Shown piece by piece: positions 9,965 through 19,347 of a stretch of 64,000 nucleotides of DNA (position 1 is the stretch's first letter; each line of letters begins with the position of its first letter). Source of the DNA: Psychrobacter immobilis (GTDB lineage: Bacteria > Pseudomonadota > Gammaproteobacteria > Pseudomonadales > Moraxellaceae); the NCBI RefSeq assembly GCF_904846065.1, contig NZ_CAJGZV010000001.1:1364001-1428000 (forward strand), given 5' to 3'. The translations under genes and the position numbers were made by a program. The notes beneath the pieces were generated by a model that worked only from the letters and a program-made list of their open reading frames with translations, was not told the origin of the DNA and ran no database searches.

Positions 9965-10354
9965 TTAAGGCTCGTCCACTTTAGCGGTACTTGGTTCTTT
10001 TTTGAGTGCGGTATTTTCTTTTTGCCAAGGGAATTTGCCTTCTAATTCTACTTGTAGTGACAAGCTCAAAAAAGTCCGAATGAGTACGATAAAACCTAGT
10101 ACTAGGACGCTGCGTAACGTCGGTTCTGTGACGACAGTCGCCATAATATCAGCGGCGATGAGGACTTCTAATCCTAACAAAATAGATTTACCGACGGTTT
10201 GTCTGACTTCGATATAGGTCTCATGGTTAAACCCACTGGTTAGGCGAATCCCTCGATAAAAAGCAAAAAACAGTCCAAAAAACATAATAAGTACGCCAAT
10301 GACCTCGACTATCTTAGCAATTAAATCAATGTAATGAGCTAGAGTTGCAATCAA
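9965..10354 (-). CDS. DUF1622 family small membrane protein
   Basis: Integral membrane protein of unknown function. The 129 residues contain a first helix (IVEVIGVLIMFFGLFFAFY), the family-like motif HETYIEVRQTVGKSILLGLEVLIAADI and a third helix (VLVLGFIVLIRTFLSLSL), then a charged cytoplasmic tail ending in Lys/Glu-rich residues. The pattern matches DUF1622. It converges on dusB 50 bases away. Nothing in the context suggests a pathway. Confidence 0.8.
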   Translation of the reverse strand: MIATLAHYIDLIAKIVEVIGVLIMFFGLFFAFYRGIRLTSGFNHETYIEVRQTVGKSILLGLEVLIAADIMATVVTEPTLRSVLVLGFIVLIRTFLSLSLQVELEGKFPWQKENTALKKEPSTAKVDEP

Positions 10355-10543
10355 AATAGATACTCCTTATCGATGCTCGGTGAAAAGCGTAAGTCTGAAA
10401 AATACTGCGATTATACGTTTATCGATCCTTATGATCGGCAAATTATCTGGCTGAGACGGCGGTTTTGTTCACTTTAAGCCATAATTTTTTGCTATGCTGT
10501 AATCGAACATTCATAGGCATAGAAACAACAAAAAGGATTTTTT

Positions 10544-11431
10544 ATGGCCAATCCCTCAAAAAAAGCAATCAACAAAGCGGTCAAAGATAAGCATATCATT
10601 ATCACAGGGGCATCAAGCGGTATTGGTGAGCGTACAGCATATTTACTTAGTGAATGCGGTGCGCATGTTATCTTATTAGCACGTACCGAAGACAAACTAA
10701 AAGCCGTTAAAGAAAGTATCGAGGAGCTTGGTGGCAATGCCAGTTATTACCCTTGTGATTTGACCAATATGGATGATATCGAAAAAGTTAGCACGCAAAT
10801 TTTGGCAGATTTCGGACATGTTGATGTCTTGGTCAATAACGCTGGTCGTTCAATTCGGCGTTCGGTTCACGAGTCTATTGATCGTTTCCATGATTTTGAG
10901 CGTACTATGGATATCAATTACTTTGGCGCGGTTAAAATAGTTCTTGGGTTTTTGCCGAGGATGATTGAACGTCAGACTGGTCAAATTGTGAATATCTCAT
11001 CGATTGGCGTATTGGCAAACAGTCCGCGTTTTGCCGCTTATGTTGCCTCAAAATCGGCATTGGACGCTTTTAGCCGCTGCTTAGCTGCTGAAGTGAAGGG
11101 CGATAATGTGACGATTACCAATATTTTTATGCCATTGGTGCGTACGCCTATGATTGAGCCTACTAAGTTATACCGTTACATGCCTGCATTAATGCCTGAT
11201 GAAGCCGCGATGATGGTTGCCAAAGCGATTGTCCATAAACCAAACAGTATTGCCAGCAACATGGGTAAATTTGCGTCAGCTACTTATTCACTGGCACCAG
11301 CAATCAACGTTGGTATTCAGTCGATGGGTTATCGTATTTTTCCAAGCACCCGCGCTGGACTGACTACCGATAAGAAGCCAAACCTTGCTCAGCGTGCTTT
11401 TGCCAGAATACTGCCTGGTGAGCATCATTAG
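10544..11431 (+). CDS. acr1: SDR-family fatty acyl(-CoA) reductase, Acinetobacter Acr1-like
   Basis: Predicted NADPH-dependent reductase that turns long-chain acyl-CoA into fatty aldehyde, the first step of wax ester formation in Acinetobacter. Seen: Rossmann TGASSGIG (21-28), NNAGRSIRR (98-106), catalytic S152/S153, Y166 and K170 in YVASK. The stretches VHESIDRFHDFERTMDIN and MPLVRTPMIEPTK and the C-terminal ARILPGEHH closely resemble my recollection of Acr1, which is why I prefer this to a generic SDR. 295 residues is full length for Acr1. AAGGA lies about ten bases before ATG 10544. It is monocistronic with a clean terminator. No wax synthase gene is in the window, so the pathway role is inference. 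Confidence 0.82.
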   Translation: MANPSKKAINKAVKDKHIIITGASSGIGERTAYLLSECGAHVILLARTEDKLKAVKESIEELGGNASYYPCDLTNMDDIEKVSTQILADFGHVDVLVNNAGRSIRRSVHESIDRFHDFERTMDINYFGAVKIVLGFLPRMIERQTGQIVNISSIGVLANSPRFAAYVASKSALDAFSRCLAAEVKGDNVTITNIFMPLVRTPMIEPTKLYRYMPALMPDEAAMMVAKAIVHKPNSIASNMGKFASATYSLAPAINVGIQSMGYRIFPSTRAGLTTDKKPNLAQRAFARILPGEHH

Positions 11432-11462
11432 AATAGGCTGTATATGAGCCTTGATTTAGAAT

Positions 11463-11490
11463 AAAAAAGGACGCTGCGGTGTCCTTTTTT
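11463..11490 (+). terminator. Rho-independent terminator after the Acr1-like gene
   Basis: AAAAAAGGAC (11463-11472) and GTCCTTTTTT (11481-11490) form a perfect 10-bp stem around an eight-base loop with T at the end. Confidence 0.9.
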
Positions 11491-11801
11491 AATGCCTTAA
11501 AAATTATTATTGTTGATATAAAATAGGAGAGAGGGCAGTAGCAGCCTTTTGTTCTTAACGCTTTATTATGATCAAAACCTATTTATAAATGTCTATCATC
11601 ATCACTTTTATGGGAACTAAAGTGTCTTCAACTCAAATTTAGATATGACACGGACATTAGATCATAAGTCGTTTTGGGTCATAAATGAGTCAATCATGGC
11701 AGCTCAAATCGTGATTGCCATGATGTTAGATCCTGTATGAGTCAGGATAATGTTTAAGGCATATGTCAGTCGGCTTATAATTAAAGCTCCGCTCCTAATG
11801 C
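11491..11801. other. Intergenic stretch with one inverted repeat
   Basis: No gene was found. The only structure is ATCATGGCA (11693-11701) facing TGCCATGAT (11716-11724), a perfect 9-bp stem with a 14-base loop and no T-run. Otherwise the sequence is AT-rich and unremarkable. Confidence 0.5.
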
Positions 11802-12080
11802 TTATGTCCTGTAGAGTACTTTGACCACATGCCAGCCAAATTTGGTTTTTACCAAATGTGGGGTGAAGAGTTTGCCGCTGAAGCAGATTTTGTCAAATGG
11901 CGGTACCATGTCGCCTTGTTGAAACTCACCTAAGCTGCCGCCTTTTTTACCTGATGGGCAGGTTGAATGTCGTTTCGCCAGCACATCGAACTTAGCGCCT
12001 TTTTGAAGCTTGGCAATAATGTCTTCAGCCTGCTCTTTGTGTTTTACTAAAATGTGTAATGCGCTAGCTGTACGAGCCAT
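11802..12080 (-). CDS. ppiC: Parvulin-type peptidyl-prolyl isomerase
   Basis: Cytosolic cis-trans prolyl isomerase of the PpiC type. The 92 residues are one parvulin domain: ALHILVKHKEQAEDI, the substrate-loop motif FDVLAKRHSTCPSGKKGGSLGEFQQGDMV (in parts) and a C-terminal FGWHVVKV, matching the ~93-residue E. coli PpiC from end to end. There is no signal peptide. It is a lone gene with open intergenic DNA on both sides. Confidence 0.95.
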   Translation of the reverse strand: MARTASALHILVKHKEQAEDIIAKLQKGAKFDVLAKRHSTCPSGKKGGSLGEFQQGDMVPPFDKICFSGKLFTPHLVKTKFGWHVVKVLYRT

Positions 12081-12342
12081 AATGTAAACCTTTCATAAAA
12101 TATCAATTATCGGGGCATTATATCACGGCTTATCTTGGTTGCTAACTTCACTTGTATGCGCTACTTCTTCAAAAGCCATTATCTACACAGGGACTACTAT
12201 TTGGATGAGAATCAGTGTCTTTTGAGTGTCGCTGTCATTACATCGGTGCAATGCATTTGGGTAGCTTACGAGCCCAATCAAGCCTAATGGTTAGGCATTA
12301 AGCGCTTTGCTAACTTTTTAATATCGTTATTCCCAACAGGAT

Positions 12343-13410
12343 CTAGTGATTTGGCATACCATAATGATCTGCGATTAGCTCAACAGTGCGCGATTGGGCG
12401 CGGCGCGAATAGCCCTGAACCACCATCATTACCTCATCGACACCTGTCTGCTCCTGAAGATCCTCTAAACCTTTTGCGACCTCGGCAGCAGTGCCATGCA
12501 GGGTTTGATCGGTATACTGTTCAATAATCTGGCGCTCTTGCATATTGCCTTGAAAAGCGGCTACTTCATCAGGAGGCAGTAAAGCAAAAGGCTTGCGCTG
12601 AAACATTCTCAACATTGCCATGGCAGACGATGTTGACTGGCGACGTGCCTCTACAGGATCTTCGTCCGCAATCGCGCCAATGCTGACTAAGCAGTATGGC
12701 TTGGCTAGAATTTTTGAAGGACGGAAATTCTCTCGGTAAATGCGCATGGCACTTAAGACATCAGCATTGCCAAACTGTAGAGCAAATGCATAAGGTCTAC
12801 CCAGCTTTGCTGCCAGATGCGCGGAGTAAGTCGATGACCCTAAGATCCAAACATCAGCAGCGGTCTTCGATGGGGGTACTCGGTTTTGCTCGGCTTGCCA
12901 TGGGCCTGGCACCGCATGAACCGCATGATAAGGATGGTCTTTTGGAAAACTGTTTTCTAAAAAGCCCAACAACTCTGCGACTTGCTGAGGAAATTCATCG
13001 TTTGCTGCCTTATGCCGACGCAAAGCGGAAGCCGTTGCACCATCCGTACCCAGTGCCCGTCCCAAACCAAGATCAATTCGTCCTGGCGCCATCGCATCGA
13101 GCATGCCAAATTGTTCAGCAATGACCAAAGGCACATGATTCGGTAGCATGATGCCGCCTGCACCAAGCCTAATTCGCTCAGTTTCCCCAGTAAGCCGAGC
13201 CACCATCATCTGCGGTGAAGGCACCGAAGCACCAGGCATGGCATGATGTTCAGACATCCAAAACCGCTGAAAGCCTCTTTTGTCAGCCAATTTCGCAAGC
13301 GCAATCATCTCTTGAAAGGTGTCCTCTGCCGTGTGACTAACGCCGGTGAAGGCATTGTCGAGCACCGAAAGAACGAAAGGGGCGCTACCTGAATGATTTG
13401 GCATATTCAT
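12343..13410 (-). CDS. LLM class flavin-dependent oxidoreductase (MsnO8-like)
   Basis: Bacterial luciferase-like monooxygenase using reduced FMN (or F420 in distant relatives); substrate unknown. Seen: LSVLDNAFTG at the N-terminus, the TIM-barrel segments RFWMSEHHAMPG, RIRLGAGGIMLPNH and RIDLGLGRALGTD, and VWILGSSTYSAHLAAKLG, all typical of the family. I prefer ATG 13410 (about 355 residues, GAGAT upstream); the frame is open to 13503, which touches the preceding gene's stop. It is the last gene of a three-gene cluster with the MBL remnant and isochorismatase-like hydrolase. That arrangement suggests detoxification or catabolism of a small molecule, which is inference. Confidence 0.88.
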   Translation of the reverse strand: MNMPNHSGSAPFVLSVLDNAFTGVSHTAEDTFQEMIALAKLADKRGFQRFWMSEHHAMPGASVPSPQMMVARLTGETERIRLGAGGIMLPNHVPLVIAEQFGMLDAMAPGRIDLGLGRALGTDGATASALRRHKAANDEFPQQVAELLGFLENSFPKDHPYHAVHAVPGPWQAEQNRVPPSKTAADVWILGSSTYSAHLAAKLGRPYAFALQFGNADVLSAMRIYRENFRPSKILAKPYCLVSIGAIADEDPVEARRQSTSSAMAMLRMFQRKPFALLPPDEVAAFQGNMQERQIIEQYTDQTLHGTAAEVAKGLEDLQEQTGVDEVMMVVQGYSRRAQSRTVELIADHYGMPNH

Positions 13411-13502
13411 AAACGATCTCATTTTTACCGTATTAACGATGCATAGCAACACACTTTGGGTATTGCCACACAGGGAAGATTTAAAGACCCAACCATCAAG
13501 CA

Positions 13503-14417
13503 CTAGAATTTATAGGTTTGACCATCATTAGGGACAAGCGCACGCTGCTTGTCTAAGTGCTTTTCTTCGATAAAGCGGCGCAGCTCTGCCTTGGTGAGGG
13601 TGGCATGATTGACCGTATCCATGTGCACGCTCACGATCTGAGCATTAGGAGAGAATTTATACGCACGGTATACATCCTCTTTACCCATAATGATAGAGTC
13701 ATCAACAAAGGTAGTTAACTTCGCATAGCCTGTATTAAGGATGACCGCATCAGGCTTATAGCGAGTGAATGCATCTTCCACTTCCTTATTCCAAACGGTA
13801 TCCCCTGCGACATAAACGGTCTTGTAGTTTGGTTTCTGGAATACAATCCCCATCGTTTTGCCCAGTAGTTCAGCTAATGGTGCCACTTTGTACATCTAAT
13901 CAGTACCATGCTGTCCGATGGTTTTATGAATTGTAACGCCTTTAAACACAAAGCCTTGCTCTGTTAATGCTATAACATTGGTAAAACCATCTTTACGTAC
14001 GATTGCCGTATCCGCTTCATCTTGGGTAAAAATTGGCATGTCACGCGGCACGAGGTTGCGTGCGGCATCATCCCAATGGTCAGCATGAAGATGCGTCAAG
14101 ATAATGGCATCAGCCCTAAGCACTTCGGCAACAGTCATCGGCAAATCCACCATTGGATAGCGTATTTGGCTATTTACTGTGCCATCAAACCCTGGATAAG
14201 CGTTTTTAGCTGCTAGCATCGGATCCACTAAAAACGTGGTGCCAGCATAATCAAGCTTGATCGTGGCATTACGGATTTGCTGAAATTGAACGGTATTGGT
14301 AGCTGTCTGTTTTACCGCGTTAGAATTTGCTGCTGGACTGGCAAAGGTGGTACATGCCGTTAACAACATGACGCCACTTAACAGTGTGGTGCCGGTCAGT
14401 GATTTTGCGATATTCAT
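13503..14417 (-). pseudogene. MBL-fold metallo-hydrolase lipoprotein, interrupted by an in-frame amber codon
   Basis: Metallo-beta-lactamase-fold hydrolase of the UlaG-like type. The first part (13896-14417) has a lipoprotein signal ending LLTAC (lipobox Cys22) and the metal site LTHLHADHWDD (108-117). It stops at TAG, 13896-13898, right after GQHGTD. The very next codon is ATG, in the same frame, and continues as MYKVAPLAELLGKTMGIVFQ to 13503, including YVAGDT and SVHMDT, which carry the later metal-site residues. In this family an acidic residue normally sits between GTD and the Met, so a single GAG-to-TAG change explains it. Neither half holds a full active site. Sequencing error or readthrough cannot be excluded. 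Confidence 0.82.
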
Positions 14418-14510
14418 AATAGTTACCTTATTGAGGAAATTCTTCTTAATGGGACTAGGGTTTAAGAGTCTATTTCATGACTAAATCATGGTTTGGCTAA
14501 CAACTCTGGA

Positions 14511-15056
14511 TTAACGGGCAATCCAAGTTTGGGTATCAATCACTTCGCCATATAGAAACTCAATCGCTGCCATGATGGTGGCATGAGCCTGAACAGCAGG
14601 TACTTTCGTACCATTAAATTCAAGATCAAGCGTGGCACAGGCATCATGAACCGTAGTGGTTGTATAACCAAAGTCCACTGCAGCACGAACTGTGGCATCC
14701 ACACACATGTGGCTCATGGCGCCAATCACAGTCACTTCTTTGATACCTTCTTTATCTAATAGCTCTTTCAGATTGGTCTCACGGAACGAATTGGGGTAAT
14801 GCTTAGTGATGACGGCTTCATTCTCTATTGGTTTTACCTTTTCATTGATTGCTACACCATCGGTACCAGGCGTAAAGATCGGTGCGTCAGCAGGCATTTC
14901 ATGACGGATATGAATGACGGTATGACCTTTTTCTCTCGCAGACGCAATCACCAAAGCTGCATTATCAGCGGCTTCGTTAATACCTACAAGTGATAAGTTA
15001 CCTTGTGGGAAATACTCATTTTGAATGTCGACAACGATCAATGCTTGTGTGTTCAT
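14511..15056 (-). CDS. Isochorismatase-family cysteine hydrolase
   Basis: Hydrolase of the isochorismatase/nicotinamidase superfamily, probably cleaving an amide or related bond in a small molecule. The catalytic triad is visible: D10 (LIVVDIQNEYF), K85 (VITKHYPNSF) and C118 (SHMCVDATVRAA), with the cis-peptide region GAMSHM. The 181 residues are full length. It is first in the cluster with the MBL remnant and the LLM oxidoreductase, and is divergent from a GlxA-type regulator 108 bases away, the common pairing for such hydrolases. The substrate cannot be told from sequence. Confidence 0.92.
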   Translation of the reverse strand: MNTQALIVVDIQNEYFPQGNLSLVGINEAADNAALVIASAREKGHTVIHIRHEMPADAPIFTPGTDGVAINEKVKPIENEAVITKHYPNSFRETNLKELLDKEGIKEVTVIGAMSHMCVDATVRAAVDFGYTTTTVHDACATLDLEFNGTKVPAVQAHATIMAAIEFLYGEVIDTQTWIAR

Positions 15057-15164
15057 GATAATGCCTCTTTGTTTATGGAAGTGACTGTATAGGCGTATAT
15101 TTTACAAGCACTGTGCTACACTAACGAGTGGCTACATCGACACATAAGAGGTTAATAACGATAT

Positions 15165-16145
15165 ATGAATCAAAAACATGCTATTGAAATTGGCTTGATC
15201 GTTTATGAGAAAGCACAAACGGCGGCTGTCCTTGGACTGACTGATTTATTCGTGGTGGCCAGTAAACTCGCCGCTAAACGTCAAGATACAACCGATCTGC
15301 CTTTACAGGTCAGTCACTGGGAGATTTGCGGCGTTAAGCAGCAGCCTAAGCGCACTTTTTCGAGCAATCCTGATAGCGTAGGAAGATTAACAGCCGTCAT
15401 CATTCCACCCACGTTAGAAGCACCGATTGCAAAGCAAGCGGCAGAACCTTGGCTAGAATGGCTAAAAGAGCAGCATTCGACAGGGGTGATACTGTCGTCC
15501 GTCTGCGCCGGTGCTTTTTTATTGGGCGAAACAGGACTACTCTCCAAGCGAAAGGCAACCACGCATTGGGGTTATGCAGAGGATTTTAAGCAGCGTTTCC
15601 CTGATGTGGAGCTCGATGTCGATCGCATTATTATCGAAGACGGTGATATTGTGACCGCTGGTGGCGCGATGGCTTGGACGGATTTGGGATTGAGAATGGT
15701 GGATCGCTTTCTTGGTTCTCAGGTGATGAATGAGACCGCTCGTATGTTATTAATTGACCCTTCAAGGCGTGAACAATGTTATTACAGTGCTTTCTCACCC
15801 AACCTCACCCATGGAGACACAGCCATATTAAAAGTGCAGCATTGGCTACAAAGAACCAATGCACAAGATATCGATTTATCTACCTTAGCCGATTGCGCAC
15901 AGTTAGAAGAGCGTACTTTTCTGCGTCGTTTTCATAAGGCGACGGGCATGACATCCACAGAATATTGTCAGCGATTACGCATCGGAGAGGCAAAAGACTT
16001 TTTACAGTTCTCGTCATCTCCTGTTGAGCAAATAGCGTGGAAAGTTGGTTATAGTGATGCCAGTGCATTTCGTAAAATATTTAAGCGCATTGTTGGGTTG
16101 ACACCAAGTGAGTATCGACGTAGATTTAATTCGAATAAGGTGTGA
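15165..16145 (+). CDS. GlxA-type transcriptional regulator (DJ-1/PfpI domain plus AraC HTH)
   Basis: DNA-binding regulator with an N-terminal DJ-1/PfpI-like sensor domain (roughly 8-185, with a Cys in the elbow [15 protein letters not shown]) and a C-terminal AraC/XylS double HTH (about 220-320, ending [29 protein letters not shown]). 326 residues is normal for GlxA regulators. Its divergent position suggests it controls the isochorismatase-MBL-LLM cluster and itself from the 15057-15164 gap. It starts at ATG 15165 after a weak ribosome site. The effector is unknown. The gene ends in the gap before the metal-resistance block. Confidence 0.92.
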   Translation: MNQKHAIEIGLIVYEKAQTAAVLGLTDLFVVASKLAAKRQDTTDLPLQVSHWEICGVKQQPKRTFSSNPDSVGRLTAVIIPPTLEAPIAKQAAEPWLEWLKEQHSTGVILSSVCAGAFLLGETGLLSKRKATTHWGYAEDFKQRFPDVELDVDRIIIEDGDIVTAGGAMAWTDLGLRMVDRFLGSQVMNETARMLLIDPSRREQCYYSAFSPNLTHGDTAILKVQHWLQRTNAQDIDLSTLADCAQLEERTFLRRFHKATGMTSTEYCQRLRIGEAKDFLQFSSSPVEQIAWKVGYSDASAFRKIFKRIVGLTPSEYRRRFNSNKV

Positions 16146-16260
16146 TAGGTTTAGGTAATGATTTTTTTAAAGGTAGGCTCATTGACTGCTTCTAGGTAAG
16201 AGGTGGATGTAATAAAACGGCCACTGATGTAGCCATAACCGTTTTATTCTTTAACTGTCA

Positions 16261-18414
16261 TTAACGGGAAGACATTCCTTTAAAACGCAGTAAACGCAAT
16301 GCATTCAGCGTCACCAGTACCGTAGCACCAGTATCCGCTAGCACAGCAATCCAAAGTCCTGTCACGCCGAGCACAGTGGTTATCAGAAATATGCCTTTTA
16401 ACCCAAGTGCAAATATGACATTTTGATGGATATTTCTCATGGTGGCGCGGGATAAGGCAATAAGGTTAGCAACGTCCATCACGCGGCTTTTTAATAGGGC
16501 AATATCAGCCGTTTCGATAGCCACATCCGTGCCACTGCCCATCGCAATGCCAATATCTGCCGCTGCCAAAGCGGGTGCATCATTGATACCATCACCAATC
16601 ATCGCTATTTTACTATTGCTTTGCATCTCGCTGAGTAGACGTAGCTTGTCTTCAGGTAACAGCTCAGCCTGCCACTCTATATCTAATTGACTAGCAAGTG
16701 CTTTTGCCGTACGGCTATTGTCACCTGTGAGCATGACAGAGCGCACGTTCATTTTATTGAGCTGGGCAATGGCTTGCTGTGCATCTTCTCGTAACTCATC
16801 ACGTAGAGCGACCAATCCGAGCGCCTCCCTCGTGTGCTCATCAAACAAAATAGAAACCGTTTTACCATCATTTTGTAGCATCTCAATTTGAATCTGCTGC
16901 TCAGCTGGCAACCTCACTTTCTCAGCGACGTAGACTGGTGAGCCGATGGCCAAAGAGCGTCCAGCAACCGTTGCATGAACGGCTTTACCGGCAGTCGCAA
17001 AGGCGTTGGAGGATCTAGGTATGACTACCTTAGCGGCTTTGGCATGATCCACAATAGCGATAGCAAGCGGATGACTAGAGACGGAGTCGACACTCGCAAA
17101 CAGTGACAGTAGTTTATCGTGACCCTCAGCATCGCCATGTACTGTTTTAAAATCAATGACATCGGTTACCCGTGGTTTTCCTTCAGTCAAAGTACCCGTT
17201 TTATCAAAAGCGACGGTGCTGACCTGACCAACCAACTCCATGACATTACCGCCTTTGATAAGCAGTCCATGGCGCGTGCCGACCGCCAAACCTGAGGCAA
17301 TAGCGGCAGGTGTTGACAGCACAAGAGCACAAGGACAAGCTATCAGTAATAGCGCCAAACCGCGATATAACCATATTCCCCATTCTGCTCCCATCAGTAG
17401 AGGTGGGATAATAATGACCAGCGCTGCAATCGCCATCACGATAGGCGTATAGTAACGGCTAAAGGTTTCAATAAAGCGTGCAGTCGGTGCTTTGGACGAT
17501 TGCGCCTGCTCCACAAGTTCAATAATACGCGCAATCGTATTATCTGCTGCTGTCTTTTCTACGCGTATTTGTAGTACCCCATCAACGTTGATAGATCCAG
17601 CAAAGACCTCAGCACCTATGGTTTTGGCAACAGGAACAGATTCTCCTGTCACAGGTGACTCATCAAGGCTAGATATTCCTTGAATAATCACCCCATCAGC
17701 AGAAACTCTATCACCGGGACGCACAAGCACCTTATCGTTAATCTGTAATGCAGTCGCTGCCACCTGACGTTGTTGTCCTTGCGTGTCTAACAAGATAGCT
17801 GTCTTTGGCACTAGCGATGATAACGCTCTGATGCCAGCGCGCGCACGATCAGCTGCGACACTTTCTAGCAGCTCACCAACTGAGAATAAAAATACCACGG
17901 CGGCAGCTTCTTCTGCCTCTCCAATGATAAGGGCGCCGATAGCCGCAACAGACATGAGCATTTCAATTGAAAAAGGCGAACCTACTAACGCCAGTGCAAA
18001 AGCTTTACGAGCAAATGGTAGGACTCCGATAGCCACAGCGGCAATAAAAACCCATGCGCCATATTCAGGGAAAATTAAGGACAACATATATGCGGCACTC
18101 ATCAAAATCCCAGTACCAATAACCTGCTTACCCTTTATGGTTTGCCACCAGCGCTGATTCTCTATCGCTGATTGACTTTCATCAGTGCTACTCTTCTCTT
18201 GTTGACCATTTAACGCTGATATACCGAACCCGAGACGCTTAATGGTTTTTTCGATATCTTTAACATCAGTCGCTGCATCAGACGCCAAGATTAGCTCTAG
18301 CTTTTGGGTCGCAAAGTTTAACTGAACACCAGAGACGCCTGGCATACGTATGAGCGCCCGCTCAATTTTGCCAACACAACTGGCACAGTCCATACCTTCA
18401 ATATGATATTGCAT
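16261..18414 (-). CDS. cadA: Cd2+/Zn2+/Pb2+-exporting P-type ATPase
   Basis: Inner-membrane P1B-2 pump that exports divalent soft metals from the cytoplasm. Domains: one HMA metal-binding domain (1-65, MDCASC), transmembrane part with the CPC motif at 360-362, phosphorylated Asp404 in DKTGTLT, SSHPLA nucleotide-binding motif, MLTGDN and [10 protein letters not shown]. The last helices contain ADTGATVLVTLNALRLL, the ZntA/CadA form with an Asp that selects divalent ions rather than copper. 717 residues is full length. ATG 18414 sits downstream of a MerR-type promoter at 18440-18470, and the divergent MerR regulator supports metal-inducible expression. Confidence 0.95.
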   Translation of the reverse strand: MQYHIEGMDCASCVGKIERALIRMPGVSGVQLNFATQKLELILASDAATDVKDIEKTIKRLGFGISALNGQQEKSSTDESQSAIENQRWWQTIKGKQVIGTGILMSAAYMLSLIFPEYGAWVFIAAVAIGVLPFARKAFALALVGSPFSIEMLMSVAAIGALIIGEAEEAAAVVFLFSVGELLESVAADRARAGIRALSSLVPKTAILLDTQGQQRQVAATALQINDKVLVRPGDRVSADGVIIQGISSLDESPVTGESVPVAKTIGAEVFAGSINVDGVLQIRVEKTAADNTIARIIELVEQAQSSKAPTARFIETFSRYYTPIVMAIAALVIIIPPLLMGAEWGIWLYRGLALLLIACPCALVLSTPAAIASGLAVGTRHGLLIKGGNVMELVGQVSTVAFDKTGTLTEGKPRVTDVIDFKTVHGDAEGHDKLLSLFASVDSVSSHPLAIAIVDHAKAAKVVIPRSSNAFATAGKAVHATVAGRSLAIGSPVYVAEKVRLPAEQQIQIEMLQNDGKTVSILFDEHTREALGLVALRDELREDAQQAIAQLNKMNVRSVMLTGDNSRTAKALASQLDIEWQAELLPEDKLRLLSEMQSNSKIAMIGDGINDAPALAAADIGIAMGSGTDVAIETADIALLKSRVMDVANLIALSRATMRNIHQNVIFALGLKGIFLITTVLGVTGLWIAVLADTGATVLVTLNALRLLRFKGMSSR

Positions 18415-18439
18415 AGTTATTTATCCTCTTATTGAAGAT

Positions 18440-18470
18440 ATTATGAACCCTATAGTAGCTTCAGGGTCAA
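18440..18470 (-). promoter_or_regulatory. MerR/CadR-type promoter and operator of cadA
   Basis: On the minus strand TTGACC (18465-18470) is followed after 19 bases by CATAAT. The overlong spacer is the hallmark of MerR-activated promoters. Within it lies a near-palindrome at 18447-18467 with ACCCT and AGGGT ends, the usual operator form for CadR/PbrR/ZntR regulators. Confidence 0.8.
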
Positions 18471-18566
18471 GGCTTTTAACGATAAAGGGGTTTGATTTTT
18501 TATCAGCAAACCTTATAGTTACTTTATTGTTTTAGATAATAGAAAATACTATTTAAGGAGATACAC

Positions 18567-18977
18567 ATGCTTATCAAAATTGGCGAGCTTGCCACGCGCA
18601 CCGGTGCGACGGTCGAAACCATTCGTTATTATGAGAAAGAGATGTTATTACCAGAGCCTGCGCGTAGCCAAGGCAACTATCGTTTGTACAATGAGGCGCA
18701 TTTTGAGCGTCTACAATTTATCCTGCACTGCCGTACGCTCGATATGACTTTGGATGAAGTACGAACCCTGCTTCAGTATAGAGATAAACCTGAGGAAAAC
18801 TGCGGTGAGGTCAATGTGCTATTGGATGAGCATATCGATGCGGTAGAAACACGTATGGAAGAATTGGTTCAGTTAAAGCAACATCTACTAGCGTTGCGGC
18901 AAAAATGCGCAAGTGAAGCGCTGGCTGAATCCTGCGGAATATTGCATGCGCTTGCCGATAACTCCTGTCATAAATAA
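18567..18977 (+). CDS. cadR: Cd(II)/Pb(II)-responsive MerR-family regulator
   Basis: MerR-family metal sensor that untwists long-spacer promoters when it binds metal. N-terminal winged HTH (IGELATRTGATVETIRYYEKEMLLP), then the dimerisation helix (about 80-115). Cysteines at C79, C114 and C123 fall where CadR/PbrR proteins bind Cd(II) or Pb(II); C134 near the end is additional. 136 residues is standard. It has a good ribosome site (AAGGAG) before ATG 18567. It is divergent from cadA with the operator between them, so it very likely regulates the pump. Confidence 0.93.
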   Translation: MLIKIGELATRTGATVETIRYYEKEMLLPEPARSQGNYRLYNEAHFERLQFILHCRTLDMTLDEVRTLLQYRDKPEENCGEVNVLLDEHIDAVETRMEELVQLKQHLLALRQKCASEALAESCGILHALADNSCHK

Positions 18978-19118
18978 AGTATTCATTTTGGTAACATTAT
19001 CCACTTTTCATACGTAAAAGTAGACCTATCACCAAACGCGCGTGGTCAATAAATTCAAAATGATTCAGCCCATAATCCTTTCTGTTAATCGTATAGACTG
19101 CGCGTCTATCAGACTGAC

Positions 19119-19313
19119 TCATTGCACTTGTGCAGGGAAGCCAGCCTTTGCTAAAGCAGCCGTCATCTGCTCAACACTTGCGATGGTTTCAATACTGACC
19201 ACTTTGGCTGCTAAATCCATGTCAACCTTGGCGTTTGAGTCGATATCGTGAATAATTGCTGTCACACCACGAGCACAGCCGCCATATTTCATGTTTCCAA
19301 TCCATAGTTTCAT
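19119..19313 (-). CDS. Small heavy-metal-associated (HMA/CopZ-like) protein with altered metal motif
   Basis: About 64 residues forming one HMA ferredoxin-like domain, as in copper chaperones. The metal loop reads MKYGGCARG: the first Cys of the usual MxCxxC motif is Tyr, leaving one Cys. Whether it still binds Cu(I) or Zn is doubtful. ATG 19313 is chosen because GGAG/AAAGG lie just upstream; the frame runs on to 19382 without homology. It is divergent from copA, and its own upstream region has a long-spacer promoter like that of copA (19348-19378), so co-induction is likely. It ends with FPAQVQ. Confidence 0.8.
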   Translation of the reverse strand: MKLWIGNMKYGGCARGVTAIIHDIDSNAKVDMDLAAKVVSIETIASVEQMTAALAKAGFPAQVQ

Positions 19314-19347
19314 AGCCTTTCTCCAAATAAGTTTTATTTCATCACTA

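Noticed and set aside
12282..12296. GCCTAA/TTAGGC six-bp hairpin after the LLM gene
   Set aside because: Short stem and no T-run on either strand, so not called a terminator.
17783..18157. 124-codon frame antisense to cadA
   Set aside because: Ala/Ser/Thr-rich shadow of the ATPase membrane region; no start signal.
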